Of a DNA stretch of 64,000 nt, positions 1-7,591 are shown piece by piece. A model generated the notes under the pieces. The model was not told where the DNA came from. It worked only from the letters and a program-made list of their open reading frames with translations, and made no database searches. The position numbers were made by a program, and so were the translations under genes. Numbering within the stretch: position 1 is the first letter of the stretch; each line of letters opens with the position of its first letter. The stretch comes from Acidiphilium sp. (GTDB taxonomy: Bacteria > Pseudomonadota > Alphaproteobacteria > Acetobacterales > Acetobacteraceae): contig JAQTXH010000001.1 in assembly GCA_028688905.1 (NCBI GenBank), forward strand, positions 482,156 through 546,155, given 5' to 3'.

Positions 1-158
1 GATCAACCTCCCATCGAACAGGAACATCGTGGAAGTGGTGTCGTGCCGAGGCACTCGCAAGCTCTGCCGTATCCATGAGCCGTATCCATGAACAGACTCC
101 GTAACCAGATTCCATAGCTTAGAGTCTGTCAGGCACTGACGGCTTCCAGAGCCGTTGC
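1..158. other. Non-coding window edge with a 13-bp tandem duplication and a small hairpin
   Basis: No gene is supported in this stretch. GCCGTATCCATGA is tandemly duplicated at 66-78 and 79-91. A small hairpin, GTCAG-gca-CTGAC, lies at 128-140, just beyond the stop of the minus-strand Rieske gene, and may act as a weak terminator. The neighbouring 13-mer TAGAGTCTGTCAG differs by one base from one arm of the hairpin between soxZ and soxA. Confidence 0.5.
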
Positions 159-1757
159 TCATGTTCCCGCGCGTGATCGACCGACCAATTCGAGGGTTTG
201 ACGCGCTGCCCGCAATGTATGGCGGGGCCTGATCGGGGTGGTGACGAACCGATGCAGTGCCGCGATCAGCAACGGAGCCTGCGCGTGCAGCGTAGCGGCG
301 AGCGCCTCGGTCGCACCCAGGGTTTTGAGCAGATGGGCCGATATAATGAAACGATCGCGCCCGTGATCAAACATCTGATGTCGGCATTGCCGCAGGAAGG
401 CTTCTGGATCGGGCTGGAAATGCTCTGATATGTCGGCTTCCGCCGTGACGAAGCCTGCATTGCGCCCGAGGAAGCAGCCGATCTGCAACAACACGGCCGG
501 CCATAGATCGGGCGTGCATCTCGCCACCCGCCATCCGGCTTCGGCAAAGGTGATCGCGTGGGTCAAATCGAGCCAGTTGACCGATTGGGCCGGCGGGACG
601 TCGACGCGATCGAACATCGCGGTATCGGCATGAAGCAGCATCCAGGCCGCCTGCTCGACCAGAACGGCAAAGATAGGCTCGGGCGCAAAATGTGCTGCCC
701 AGGTGCCGATGACCGGCAGCACATGACGCACTCGTTTGCCGCGAAGCGCCGCCGTGCCGAGCGGTACCGGCGTCCTAGCCGCATCCGCCCACGCCGCGAG
801 AGTCGGCCGATAGATCGCGAATTCGGGGAGCAGATCCTCTCGTGTCGCATAGACCAGGCTACGGATCAGCATCGCCAGCAAGGGTTCGGCACAAGCATCG
901 TCCAGGCGTTCGATCAGATCAACGGTTTTCACCGTATAGATCAGTGCGTGTCCGAAATCGGCGTAATGATCGAGCGCGGCGCGGGCGAGGTCCGTGCGAA
1001 GCTGCGCGAGCGGAACATGTGCTTCCAAACCGGCTCGGATCAGCGCTAACGCGGTGGCTTCGTCGGTCGCTTCGACGGCGTTGCGAAACGCCGTGGGGTC
1101 CCAGGCTGTCGGGGCCGTGGCGAATGAAAGCGCGGCGAAAGGCAGCGGTGGGCGGCCGAAGGCGTCATCGGCGATATGCCCAAGGACTTCGCCAAGGGCG
1201 ACCAGTTTTTCGTCCTCGGTGGTTTCCGGGCAAGCACTCACCGCGAGCCAGTCGGGTATCGCGGCGATGGCGTGCGACGTGCCGAACTCCAGTCGCTCCC
1301 CAGCCCAGGCGACCGCGTGCCGGATCAGGTCGGCGGCATCGCCGCCGGCGCTCAGATAGCGCGCGGCTTCACGTAAGATCCGGCCTTGCCGGCGGGTGAC
1401 CAAAGCCACTTCCAGGTCGGCAAGGATCGATCGCAGCCGGGTCGCGGGGTCCGGGGGTGTGCAGTCGATCTCGACGCGCGCGCCGTTCACCCGCACGGGA
1501 TAACGTCGCAACCGGTCCTCGCCGACCAAGGTTTCGCCGGATTCCAAATCGAACACCCAGTGGTGCCAATGGCATGTCAGGCGGCAGCCCTGCACCGTGC
1601 CCTCGGCCAGCGGATAGCCCTGATGCGGACAGCGGTTGTCGACCGCGACGATACAATCCGAAAGGACGACCAGCAGGATCTGTTGGCCGTCAATTTTCGC
1701 GACCACACGCCCCGTCTCATACAGATCCGCGCTCGCGACCGCGTCAATCCAGGCCAT
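159..1757 (-). CDS. Rieske [2Fe-2S] protein fused to a large helical C-terminal domain
   Basis: Predicted 532 aa. The first ~100 residues form a Rieske ferredoxin-type domain with both cluster motifs visible: C43-P-H45 and C62-H-W-H65, which supply the two Cys and two His ligands. The remaining ~430 residues are Ala/Leu-rich and probably all-helical, with histidines in helix-like contexts (e.g. HYADFGHALIY, WLDLTHAITFAEA, ISAHLLKTLG) that could bind a metal or cofactor. I do not recognise a named family for this part, so an oxygenase- or oxidase-like role is inference. The start is placed at ATG 1757 because AAGGAG lies seven bases upstream; an upstream in-frame start would leave that site unused. 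The gene overlaps the 3' end of the SufR-like regulator by 14 bp, so the two are co-transcribed and probably translationally coupled. Confidence 0.75.
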   Translation of the reverse strand: MAWIDAVASADLYETGRVVAKIDGQQILLVVLSDCIVAVDNRCPHQGYPLAEGTVQGCRLTCHWHHWVFDLESGETLVGEDRLRRYPVRVNGARVEIDCTPPDPATRLRSILADLEVALVTRRQGRILREAARYLSAGGDAADLIRHAVAWAGERLEFGTSHAIAAIPDWLAVSACPETTEDEKLVALGEVLGHIADDAFGRPPLPFAALSFATAPTAWDPTAFRNAVEATDEATALALIRAGLEAHVPLAQLRTDLARAALDHYADFGHALIYTVKTVDLIERLDDACAEPLLAMLIRSLVYATREDLLPEFAIYRPTLAAWADAARTPVPLGTAALRGKRVRHVLPVIGTWAAHFAPEPIFAVLVEQAAWMLLHADTAMFDRVDVPPAQSVNWLDLTHAITFAEAGWRVARCTPDLWPAVLLQIGCFLGRNAGFVTAEADISEHFQPDPEAFLRQCRHQMFDHGRDRFIISAHLLKTLGATEALAATLHAQAPLLIAALHRFVTTPIRPRHTLRAARQTLELVGRSRAGT

Positions 1758-2412
1758 GGTCATGCTCCTTGGGATGAATAGAATCAGTATTGACAGTGAC
1801 GGCATAGGCGCAGCGCCGTGCGCCGGAAACAATGTGCTCGATACGTTCGACGACGCAGTGCGGACCCAGCACGGCGCGGAACAGATCGAGTTCCGAGCGG
1901 CAGAACCCCTGACACGAGCGCGCTGCGGCGCAAATCGGACAATGGTTTTCGATCAGCACAAACCCCATGTCGCTGACGGCCCACTCGGCCATGTAGCCCT
2001 CGCGCGTGCGCAAGTGGGCGAGTCGCTCGACCTTTGCGCGTGGCGACTGTACCTCCTGCATCGCCTCGACGTAGTCGTGACGGATCGTCTGGTCGCGCGT
2101 GGCGATGACCGCTTCCAGCGCCGCATCGCCGCAGGTGGATCGGATGGCATCGATCAATTGCACGGTGACGTCCGCATGGGTGTCGGGGAATTGCCGGTGC
2201 CCGGCTTCAGTCAGGGTCCAAAGCTGGATCGGTCGTCCGACCCCGCGTAATTGCCGGGTCGCCACGACCAACCCGTGCTTTGCGAGGCGGCGCAACTGGA
2301 CCCTGATCGCTTCATGGCTCACCCCGATCCTCGATGCCAGATCCGCGATGGACTGGGGGCCGTGCCATTTGATCATCGAGAGCGGTGATCCGGTAATGCT
2401 ATTATCCAACAT
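1744..2412 (-). CDS. SufR/ArsR-like winged-helix regulator with a cysteine cluster
   Basis: 222 aa. The N-terminal ~80 residues are a winged helix-turn-helix (IADLASRIGVSHEAIRVQLRRL, then a wing before VGRPIQLW). The C-terminal half has the cysteine pattern of iron-sulfur-sensing SufR-type repressors: CPIC, then a Cys seven residues on, then FCRSEL, followed by H-C before a closing strand with C-A-Y. In that family these cysteines hold an Fe-S cluster that controls DNA binding. Directly downstream and overlapping is a Rieske Fe-S protein gene, the likely target. No Shine-Dalgarno precedes ATG 2412, and a candidate promoter (TTGCCA at 2444-2449, complementary strand) would place transcription start at about the start codon, so the mRNA may be leaderless. 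An internal ATG at 2376 is the alternative start. Confidence 0.8.
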   Translation of the reverse strand: MLDNSITGSPLSMIKWHGPQSIADLASRIGVSHEAIRVQLRRLAKHGLVVATRQLRGVGRPIQLWTLTEAGHRQFPDTHADVTVQLIDAIRSTCGDAALEAVIATRDQTIRHDYVEAMQEVQSPRAKVERLAHLRTREGYMAEWAVSDMGFVLIENHCPICAAARSCQGFCRSELDLFRAVLGPHCVVERIEHIVSGARRCAYAVTVNTDSIHPKEHDHGLD

Positions 2413-2426
2413 AACGATTGGATAAT
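2401..2426 (-). promoter_or_regulatory. Perfect 9-bp inverted repeat over the regulator start codon (putative operator)
   Basis: ATTATCCAA (2401-2409) and TTGGATAAT (2418-2426) are perfect inverted repeats separated by 8 bp that contain the ATG of the SufR-like regulator (2410-2412). The distal arm overlaps where a -10 element would fall. This is the size and symmetry expected of a dimeric winged-helix operator, so autoregulation is inferred. Confidence 0.55.
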
Positions 2427-2529
2427 CGCATTACGCAGCTTGTTGGCAAGAGCGGCACCGGATCGTCCTATCCTGGCACGCCAAAATTGCGCGGAAGCCT
2501 CCGGGGCAGTCCTGAATACCCGATCCCTT

Positions 2530-3474
2530 TCAGCGATTCACGATATGAAACACCTCCCGATGGATCGCCGTGCGCAGCATCCCCTCGGCATCGACATACC
2601 CGCGATACATCCCCGATGAATTGAACGGTAGCGCCGGTACGCCTGAGGCACCCAGTGCGATCAATCCGCCATCGCCGCCCTGCGTTGCCAATTCCGCGAC
2701 CACCTCGCCCGCCGCTTGGGCCACAGTCTCGCCCTTGTAGCGCACCCGCGCCGCAATTTCCGCCGCCACGGTATAGCGCATAAAAACCTCGCCCGTGCCG
2801 GTGCAACTCACCGCGCAGACATCATCGGCATAGGTACCCGCCCCGATGATCGGGGTGTCGCCGACCCGGCCCGCGCGTTTGCCGGTCATCCCGCCGGTCG
2901 AGGTCGCGGCGGCGAGATGTCCGGCGGCATCGCGTGCCACAGCGCCGACCGTGCCATGCCGATCGGCGTCCGAGCGGGTATCTGGCGCGCCTGAAGCCCG
3001 CCGGACCAATTCGCGTTCCAACGCAGCGCGCCGGTTCGGTGTCTCGAAATAAGAGGGCGGTGCAAAGACCAGCCCGGCATCGCGCGCCACCCCAAGCGCA
3101 CCCGCGCCGATCATCAATACGTGGGGTGTGGTCTCCATCACCGCGCGCGCCGCCAGCACCGGGTTGCGCGGCCCGCAAATTCCCGCAACCGCCCCGGCCC
3201 GACGATCCGCCCCGTTCATGATCGCGGCATCCATCTCGATCGTGCCGGCATCGGTCATTACCGCGCCGTGACCGGCGTTAAACAGCGGATCATCCTCCAA
3301 CGCGCACACTGCCGCACTCACCGCATCGAGCGCTGCGCCGCCGCCAGCAAGCACGGCGAATCCCGCCCGCAACGCACGGCGCAGCCCTTCATGCCGTGCC
3401 TCGGTCATCGCCTCGGTTAAATCCGCAGCCCGCACGGTACCCGCGCCGCCGTGAATCGCGATGGAAATGCTCAT
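2530..3474 (-). CDS. iaaA: Isoaspartyl peptidase / plant-type L-asparaginase (Ntn hydrolase)
   Basis: 314 aa, the usual length for the family. It begins with the family signature (AIHGGAG near residue 7) and carries the N-terminal-nucleophile threonine in DRHGTVGAVARD (about residue 173), where the precursor should cleave itself into alpha and beta subunits. The GGMTGKRAGRVGDTPIIGAG segment supplies substrate-binding residues. It should act in the cytosol on isoaspartyl dipeptides and L-asparagine. GAGGGGG a few bases upstream supports the ATG at 3474. It is divergent from the enoyl-CoA hydratase gene, with about 70 bp between starts, and no functional link to either neighbour is evident. Confidence 0.93.
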   Translation of the reverse strand: MSISIAIHGGAGTVRAADLTEAMTEARHEGLRRALRAGFAVLAGGGAALDAVSAAVCALEDDPLFNAGHGAVMTDAGTIEMDAAIMNGADRRAGAVAGICGPRNPVLAARAVMETTPHVLMIGAGALGVARDAGLVFAPPSYFETPNRRAALERELVRRASGAPDTRSDADRHGTVGAVARDAAGHLAAATSTGGMTGKRAGRVGDTPIIGAGTYADDVCAVSCTGTGEVFMRYTVAAEIAARVRYKGETVAQAAGEVVAELATQGGDGGLIALGASGVPALPFNSSGMYRGYVDAEGMLRTAIHREVFHIVNR

Positions 3475-3545
3475 GAAACCCCCTCATTGCCGCTAACGTC
3501 AATCTGCGCCACAATGGCGCTCGAAAATCAATGGGGGGAGGCAAT

Positions 3546-4340
3546 ATGGCTGAAGATTTGCTCGTAACGACCGTGGGTGCGGTGCGGATTCTTACCCTCA
3601 ACCGCCCGGAAAAACTCAACGCCCTCAGCCCCGCCCTGCACGAAGCCCTGGCCGAAGCCTTGGCCGCGATCGAATCCGACGATGCCATCCACGCCGTGCT
3701 GCTCACCGGTGCCGGGCGCGGTTTCTGCGCTGGGGCGGATTTGACGCAAAATCTCAGTGGCGATCTGCGCGACCTCGGCACCGCGATTGACAAATACTAC
3801 AACCCGCTGGTCCGCCGGATGCGCGCCCTGCCGAAACCAGTGGTCGCCGCGGTCAACGGCGTCGCTGCCGGGGCAGGGGCCAATTTGGCGCTGGCCGCCG
3901 ATATCGTGATCGCCTGCGCATCGGCGAATTTCACCCAGGCCTTCGTCCGCATCGGCCTGATGCCAGATGCCGGCGGCACATTCTTTCTGCCGCAACTGGT
4001 GGGCGATGCCCGCGCTCGCGGCCTTGCAATGCTCGGCGAAACCATCACCGCCGCCGAAGCCGCCACCATGGGCATGATCTGGCGTTGCCTGCCCGACGAG
4101 GGTTTTGGTCAAGCCGCCCTGGCACTGGTCACCAGCCTCGCCACCAAACCGACCCAGGCGATCGCCGCGATGAAGGCCGCCTTCAACGCCGCCGCCACCA
4201 ACAGCCTCGACGCCCAACTCGACCTCGAACGCGACCTGCAACGAAAATTGGGCCGCACCCCCGATTTCGCCGAAGGGATGCGCGCCTTCGCCGAAAAACG
4301 CCCGGCCCGCTTTACCGGCGCGCCAGCACCCCAAGGCTGA
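3546..4340 (+). CDS. Enoyl-CoA hydratase/isomerase family protein
   Basis: 264 aa crotonase-fold protein. It shows the acyl-CoA-binding and oxyanion-hole motifs of the family: LNRPEKLNALS near the N-terminus, AGRGFCAGADL (about residues 58-68), and NGVAAGAGANLALAADIVIA (about residues 104-123). The IGLMPDAGGTFFLPQLVG block is typical of PaaG/PaaF-like hydratases. Candidate substrates are fatty or phenylacetyl-type enoyl-CoA; the exact one cannot be read from sequence. The start is set at ATG 3546, which has a GGGGGGAGG ribosome-binding site five bases upstream; an ATG at 3531 lies inside that site. The 3' end overlaps the convergent MFS gene by 29 bp. Confidence 0.9.
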   Translation: MAEDLLVTTVGAVRILTLNRPEKLNALSPALHEALAEALAAIESDDAIHAVLLTGAGRGFCAGADLTQNLSGDLRDLGTAIDKYYNPLVRRMRALPKPVVAAVNGVAAGAGANLALAADIVIACASANFTQAFVRIGLMPDAGGTFFLPQLVGDARARGLAMLGETITAAEAATMGMIWRCLPDEGFGQAALALVTSLATKPTQAIAAMKAAFNAAATNSLDAQLDLERDLQRKLGRTPDFAEGMRAFAEKRPARFTGAPAPQG

Positions 4341-5505
4341 GCGCCACCACCCCCAGACCCGCAAAAATGGCACGCGGCCCGATGCCTTCATGCAGCAGCG
4401 CGGTCAGCGTCAGGCTCGCGGCCAGCATGGCGGCGGCGGAGATGATATTGGTGCCGGCAACCGCCCGCGCCCGCGCGGTAGGGTCGGACCATGCCTGAAC
4501 CGCCGCGAAACTCGGCACCGCGATCAGCCCGCCGCTGGCCGACACCACGAACAACAGGCCGAGAACCACAATGAAATGCTGCGCGGTCGCCAAAATCGCC
4601 ACCAGCAGTCCGCCGACCCCGACCATGACCGTGCCAATCCGCGCCGGACGCAGCGAAATCTGTCCGTGCATCAACCGCGCCGCGAGAAAACTGCCGGCCC
4701 CGATACCGATCGAAAATACCGTCAATCCGAGAGTCACCGCCGCCGGTCCGCGATGGAGATCGGTCTTGGTCATCACCGGCAACAGCGTCAGGCAGATGAT
4801 CCCGGCAAACCAGAACCAGGTGTTGACCAGGGCGGCGTGAAATAAATCACGCGATCGCCACAACACCACGATCAAATCGCGCGACGCCGCCACCGGATTT
4901 GCTCGCAGCGCCAGATCCGGACGTGCCGCCCCTGGCCTTGGAATCATTCGCGCCGCCCCGAACGCCAGCAGAGCGAACCCCATCACGATGACGCATAACA
5001 CAACCGGATTCCGCGCGCCGAGCAGGCCACCCAACGCGGTGCCGAGCAGAATCGCCAGAAACGTGGCGAAATCGACCAACGCATTGGCAAACGGCAGTTG
5101 CGCGGTGTGCAGCAGATCGGGCAGCAACCCGTACTTCACCGGCCCGAACAGCGAGGCGAGCACGCCGAACGCCAGCAGGGCGGCAAACAACAGCGGGATC
5201 GATTGCAGCAGAAATCCGGCCACCGCCAGTGCCGCCGCCGCAATCTCGATCGCCTTCACGTTCGTGGCAACCGAGGCCTTGTCGAACCGGTCCGCAAGCT
5301 GCCCGGCAATCCCCGACACGAACAACGACGGCCCGACGAACGCCGCCCCCGCCAGAGCCACCAGCGCCGATTGACCATTGGCCCGATATAAAATCAGCAC
5401 CGCCAGCGCCGTCTTCAAAAAATTATCGTTGAACGCCGCAAACGCCTGACACCAGAACAGGGGGGCGAAACGCCGGTCCCGCAGTAGCGTGTGCGGGCCG
5501 GAAAT
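4312..5505 (-). CDS. MFS transporter, LplT/lysophospholipid-transporter-like, probable non-AUG start
   Basis: Hydrophobic protein with about 11-12 membrane segments and the motif FGPVKYGLLPDLL, typical of LplT and the transporter half of Aas-type proteins, which flip lysophospholipids at the inner membrane. The first conventional start would be TTG at 5418, but the frame stays open upstream and encodes the conserved first helix (LRDRRFAPLFW, then QAFAAFNDNFLK). No ATG, GTG or TTG lies there. The frame reaches the bolA TAG stop at 5506-5508, and the next codon is ATT (5503-5505), with GAGG five bases before it inside bolA. I therefore place the start at ATT, giving 397 aa. The alternatives are CTG at 5484, or readthrough of the bolA stop. 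It overlaps the convergent hydratase by 29 bp. Confidence 0.75.
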   Translation of the reverse strand: MSGPHTLLRDRRFAPLFWCQAFAAFNDNFLKTALAVLILYRANGQSALVALAGAAFVGPSLFVSGIAGQLADRFDKASVATNVKAIEIAAAALAVAGFLLQSIPLLFAALLAFGVLASLFGPVKYGLLPDLLHTAQLPFANALVDFATFLAILLGTALGGLLGARNPVVLCVIVMGFALLAFGAARMIPRPGAARPDLALRANPVAASRDLIVVLWRSRDLFHAALVNTWFWFAGIICLTLLPVMTKTDLHRGPAAVTLGLTVFSIGIGAGSFLAARLMHGQISLRPARIGTVMVGVGGLLVAILATAQHFIVVLGLLFVVSASGGLIAVPSFAAVQAWSDPTARARAVAGTNIISAAAMLAASLTLTALLHEGIGPRAIFAGLGVVALSLGVLARR

Positions 5506-5814
5506 CTAGACCTCGCCAGGCGCTTTGAGGTCGAGCGCCAGTGCATGCAGCCCGGATTTGAACTCCGAATCCAGCGCCTCATGCACCGCGCGCGACCGCG
5601 TCACCCGGCTCATTCCGGTAAATCGCGGCGAGACCATCGTCAGCCGATAATGCGTTTCGCCACCATCCGGCGCATGCCCCGGCTGTTCCATACGGGTCGC
5701 GTGTTTGGCGTGTTTCGCGCTGTCGTCCTTCAGCTCAAGGGCGAGCGGCGCGAAGGTTTCGGTCAGTGTCGAGCGGATGCGTTCGGTGCGTGAAATCATA
5801 GGTGGATTGTGCAT
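5506..5814 (-). CDS. bolA: BolA family protein
   Basis: 102 aa. It matches BolA by its early RIRSTLTETFAPLALELKDDS stretch, a HYRLTMVSPRFTGMSRVTRSRAVHEAL core including the conserved FxGxxxxxRxRxV-type helix-turn-helix-like segment, and a LHALALDLKAPGE end. BolA proteins partner with monothiol glutaredoxins in iron-sulfur and iron handling. ATG 5814 is the first start; ATG 5799 is also possible. The gene is divergent from the J-domain gene with only about 10 bp between starts. Its stop codon is immediately followed, in the same reading frame, by the MFS gene. Confidence 0.92.
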   Translation of the reverse strand: MHNPPMISRTERIRSTLTETFAPLALELKDDSAKHAKHATRMEQPGHAPDGGETHYRLTMVSPRFTGMSRVTRSRAVHEALDSEFKSGLHALALDLKAPGEV

Positions 5815-5823
5815 CGTCTTTCC

Positions 5824-6465
5824 ATGGTTGCCAAGACGCGCACAAAGGGCAAATTACCCTCCATGCCTGTGCCGCCCTTTTCCCGATCGACCCGCCGCAT
5901 CCGCGCCTTCGCGCCCGACCCCGACGCGCCGGGCCGCGAATGCGACATTCCCGATTGCGCCCTGCCAGGCGACTACCGCGCCCCGAAATCGCGCGACCAT
6001 CTGCGCGAGTACCACTGGTTCTGTCTCGATCACGTCCGTGCCTACAACGCTGGCTGGGACTATTACAAAGGCATGAGTCCCGGCGAAATCGAGGCCAATC
6101 TGCGCTCCGACACTGGCTGGCAGCGCCCCACTTGGCCGCTCGGCTGCAACGGTGGCATCAGCGACTCGCTCGAAGCCGAACTTGCCGCTTTCGCCGGCAT
6201 GGGCCGTGCCCGCGCCACCCCCGAGGCCGAACGCGCACCGCCGGAAATTCGTGAAGCCCTGGTCGTTCTGGGCCTCGATTGGCCGGTCTCGCGCGAAGCC
6301 GCCCGATCGCGCTATAAGGAACTTGCCAAGCGCCACCATCCGGACGCCAATGGCGGCGACAAAGGGGCCGAGGAACGCCTCAAAACCATCAATCTCGCCT
6401 ATGCGGCAGTGCGGATGCGACTGCCCGCTGCCGAACCAGCCCCGCGCGCCGCCGCCAGTGGGTGA
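5824..6465 (+). CDS. J-domain (DnaJ-like) protein with an N-terminal cysteine-bearing domain
   Basis: 213 aa from ATG 5824; an ATG at 5863 would give a shorter product closer to the conserved core, and a GTG at 5809 is also open. The C-terminal ~60 residues are a J domain with the invariant HPD tripeptide (RHHPDANGGD) that stimulates Hsp70 ATPase. The N-terminal part (FAPDPDAPGR, CDIPDCALPG, a FCLDHVRAYN segment, WDYYKGMS) is a conserved alphaproteobacterial module with possible metal-binding Cys/His residues. The role is presumably that of a DnaK co-chaperone, with client unknown. It is divergent from bolA, an arrangement that suggests a shared promoter region. Confidence 0.88.
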   Translation: MVAKTRTKGKLPSMPVPPFSRSTRRIRAFAPDPDAPGRECDIPDCALPGDYRAPKSRDHLREYHWFCLDHVRAYNAGWDYYKGMSPGEIEANLRSDTGWQRPTWPLGCNGGISDSLEAELAAFAGMGRARATPEAERAPPEIREALVVLGLDWPVSREAARSRYKELAKRHHPDANGGDKGAEERLKTINLAYAAVRMRLPAAEPAPRAAASG

Positions 6466-6484
6466 AAGCCGCGCCCAAGGCTTA

Positions 6485-6529
6485 CAGACTGTGTTCTTGC
6501 GGACTGTGCTCTTGCAGACTGTGCTATGG
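6485..6529 (+). repeat. Three tandem 15-bp repeats upstream of cobS
   Basis: CAGACTGTGTTCTTG (6485-6499), CGGACTGTGCTCTTG (6500-6514) and CAGACTGTGCTATGG (6515-6529) are tandem near-identical 15-mers in the short gap before cobS. They could be phased regulator sites, since 15 bp is not quite 1.5 helical turns, or simple slippage products. Confidence 0.7.
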
Positions 6530-6568
6530 TGAGTAGTTTGCGTCATGAAGGATAAGGATAACTGTTCG

Positions 6569-7585
6569 ATGACCAATATCGCGGCTCTGTCGGAACCTCG
6601 TGGCACGCCCACTTCGGCGATCAACCTGCCCGACCTGCGGGTTTCGGCGCGCGACGTCTTCGGAATCGAGTGCGGCTTTGAGATTCCGGCGTTTTCCGAG
6701 CGCACCGAGCATGTGCCCGACATCGACGACACCTATAAATTCGATCGCGAAACCACGCTGGCGATCCTGGCCGGGTTCGCGCTCAACCGAAGGGTGATGA
6801 TCCAGGGCTATCACGGCACCGGCAAATCGACCCATATCGAACAGGTCGCGGCACGGTTGAACTGGCCGTGCATTCGCGTCAATCTCGACAGTCACATCAG
6901 CCGGATCGACCTGATTGGCAAGGATGCGATTGTCCTGAAAGAGGGTAAGCAGATCACCGAATTCCGCGAAGGCCTGCTGCCCTGGGCGTTGCAACACCCC
7001 TGCGCGCTGGTGTTCGACGAATACGACGCTGGAAGGCCGGACGTGATGTTCGTGATCCAGCGGGTGCTCGAGGTCGAGGGCAAACTGACGCTTCTCGATC
7101 AGAACCGGGTGATCCGCCCGCACCCGGCATTCCGTCTGTTCGCCACCGCCAACACCGTGGGCCTGGGTGACACCACCGGGCTGTACCACGGCACCCAGCA
7201 GATCAACCAGGGCCAGATGGATCGCTGGAACATCGTCGCCACGTTGAACTATCTGCCCCACACCCAGGAAGTCTCGATCGTGATGGCGAAACTCGGCGTC
7301 GAAGCCTCCAACACCGCCGAGAAACGGAAAATCGAGAGCATGGTCGCCCTGGCCGATCTCACCCGCGCCGGTTTCATCAACGGTGATATCTCCACCGTGA
7401 TGTCGCCGCGCACTGTGATTACCTGGGCGGAAAACGAGCGCATATTCGGCGACCTCGCCTTCGCATTCCGCCTCACCTTCCTCAATAAATGCGACGAGGC
7501 CGAACGCAGCACGGTCGCCGAATACTACCAGCGCTGCTTCAACGGCGAGGTCGAAACCGGCGTGATGCCGCGCCGCAGCGCATAA
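6569..7585 (+). CDS. cobS: Cobaltochelatase subunit CobS (AAA+ ATPase)
   Basis: 338 aa. AAA+ ATPase subunit of the aerobic cobaltochelatase CobNST, which inserts cobalt into hydrogenobyrinic acid a,c-diamide in cobalamin synthesis. Visible motifs are Walker [10 protein letters not shown], the CobS-typical N-terminal block ([20 protein letters not shown]), a Walker-B-like LVFDEYDAG, and the sensor-1 region [21 protein letters not shown] 6569 follows two AAGGA-like sites and matches the usual CobS N-terminus; ATG 6545 is in frame and also possible. The gene is followed six bases later by cobT. The large subunit cobN is not in the window. The product supplies cobalamin used by enzymes such as MetH, encoded about 9 kb away. 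Confidence 0.95.
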   Translation: MTNIAALSEPRGTPTSAINLPDLRVSARDVFGIECGFEIPAFSERTEHVPDIDDTYKFDRETTLAILAGFALNRRVMIQGYHGTGKSTHIEQVAARLNWPCIRVNLDSHISRIDLIGKDAIVLKEGKQITEFREGLLPWALQHPCALVFDEYDAGRPDVMFVIQRVLEVEGKLTLLDQNRVIRPHPAFRLFATANTVGLGDTTGLYHGTQQINQGQMDRWNIVATLNYLPHTQEVSIVMAKLGVEASNTAEKRKIESMVALADLTRAGFINGDISTVMSPRTVITWAENERIFGDLAFAFRLTFLNKCDEAERSTVAEYYQRCFNGEVETGVMPRRSA

Positions 7586-7591
7586 CCACCG

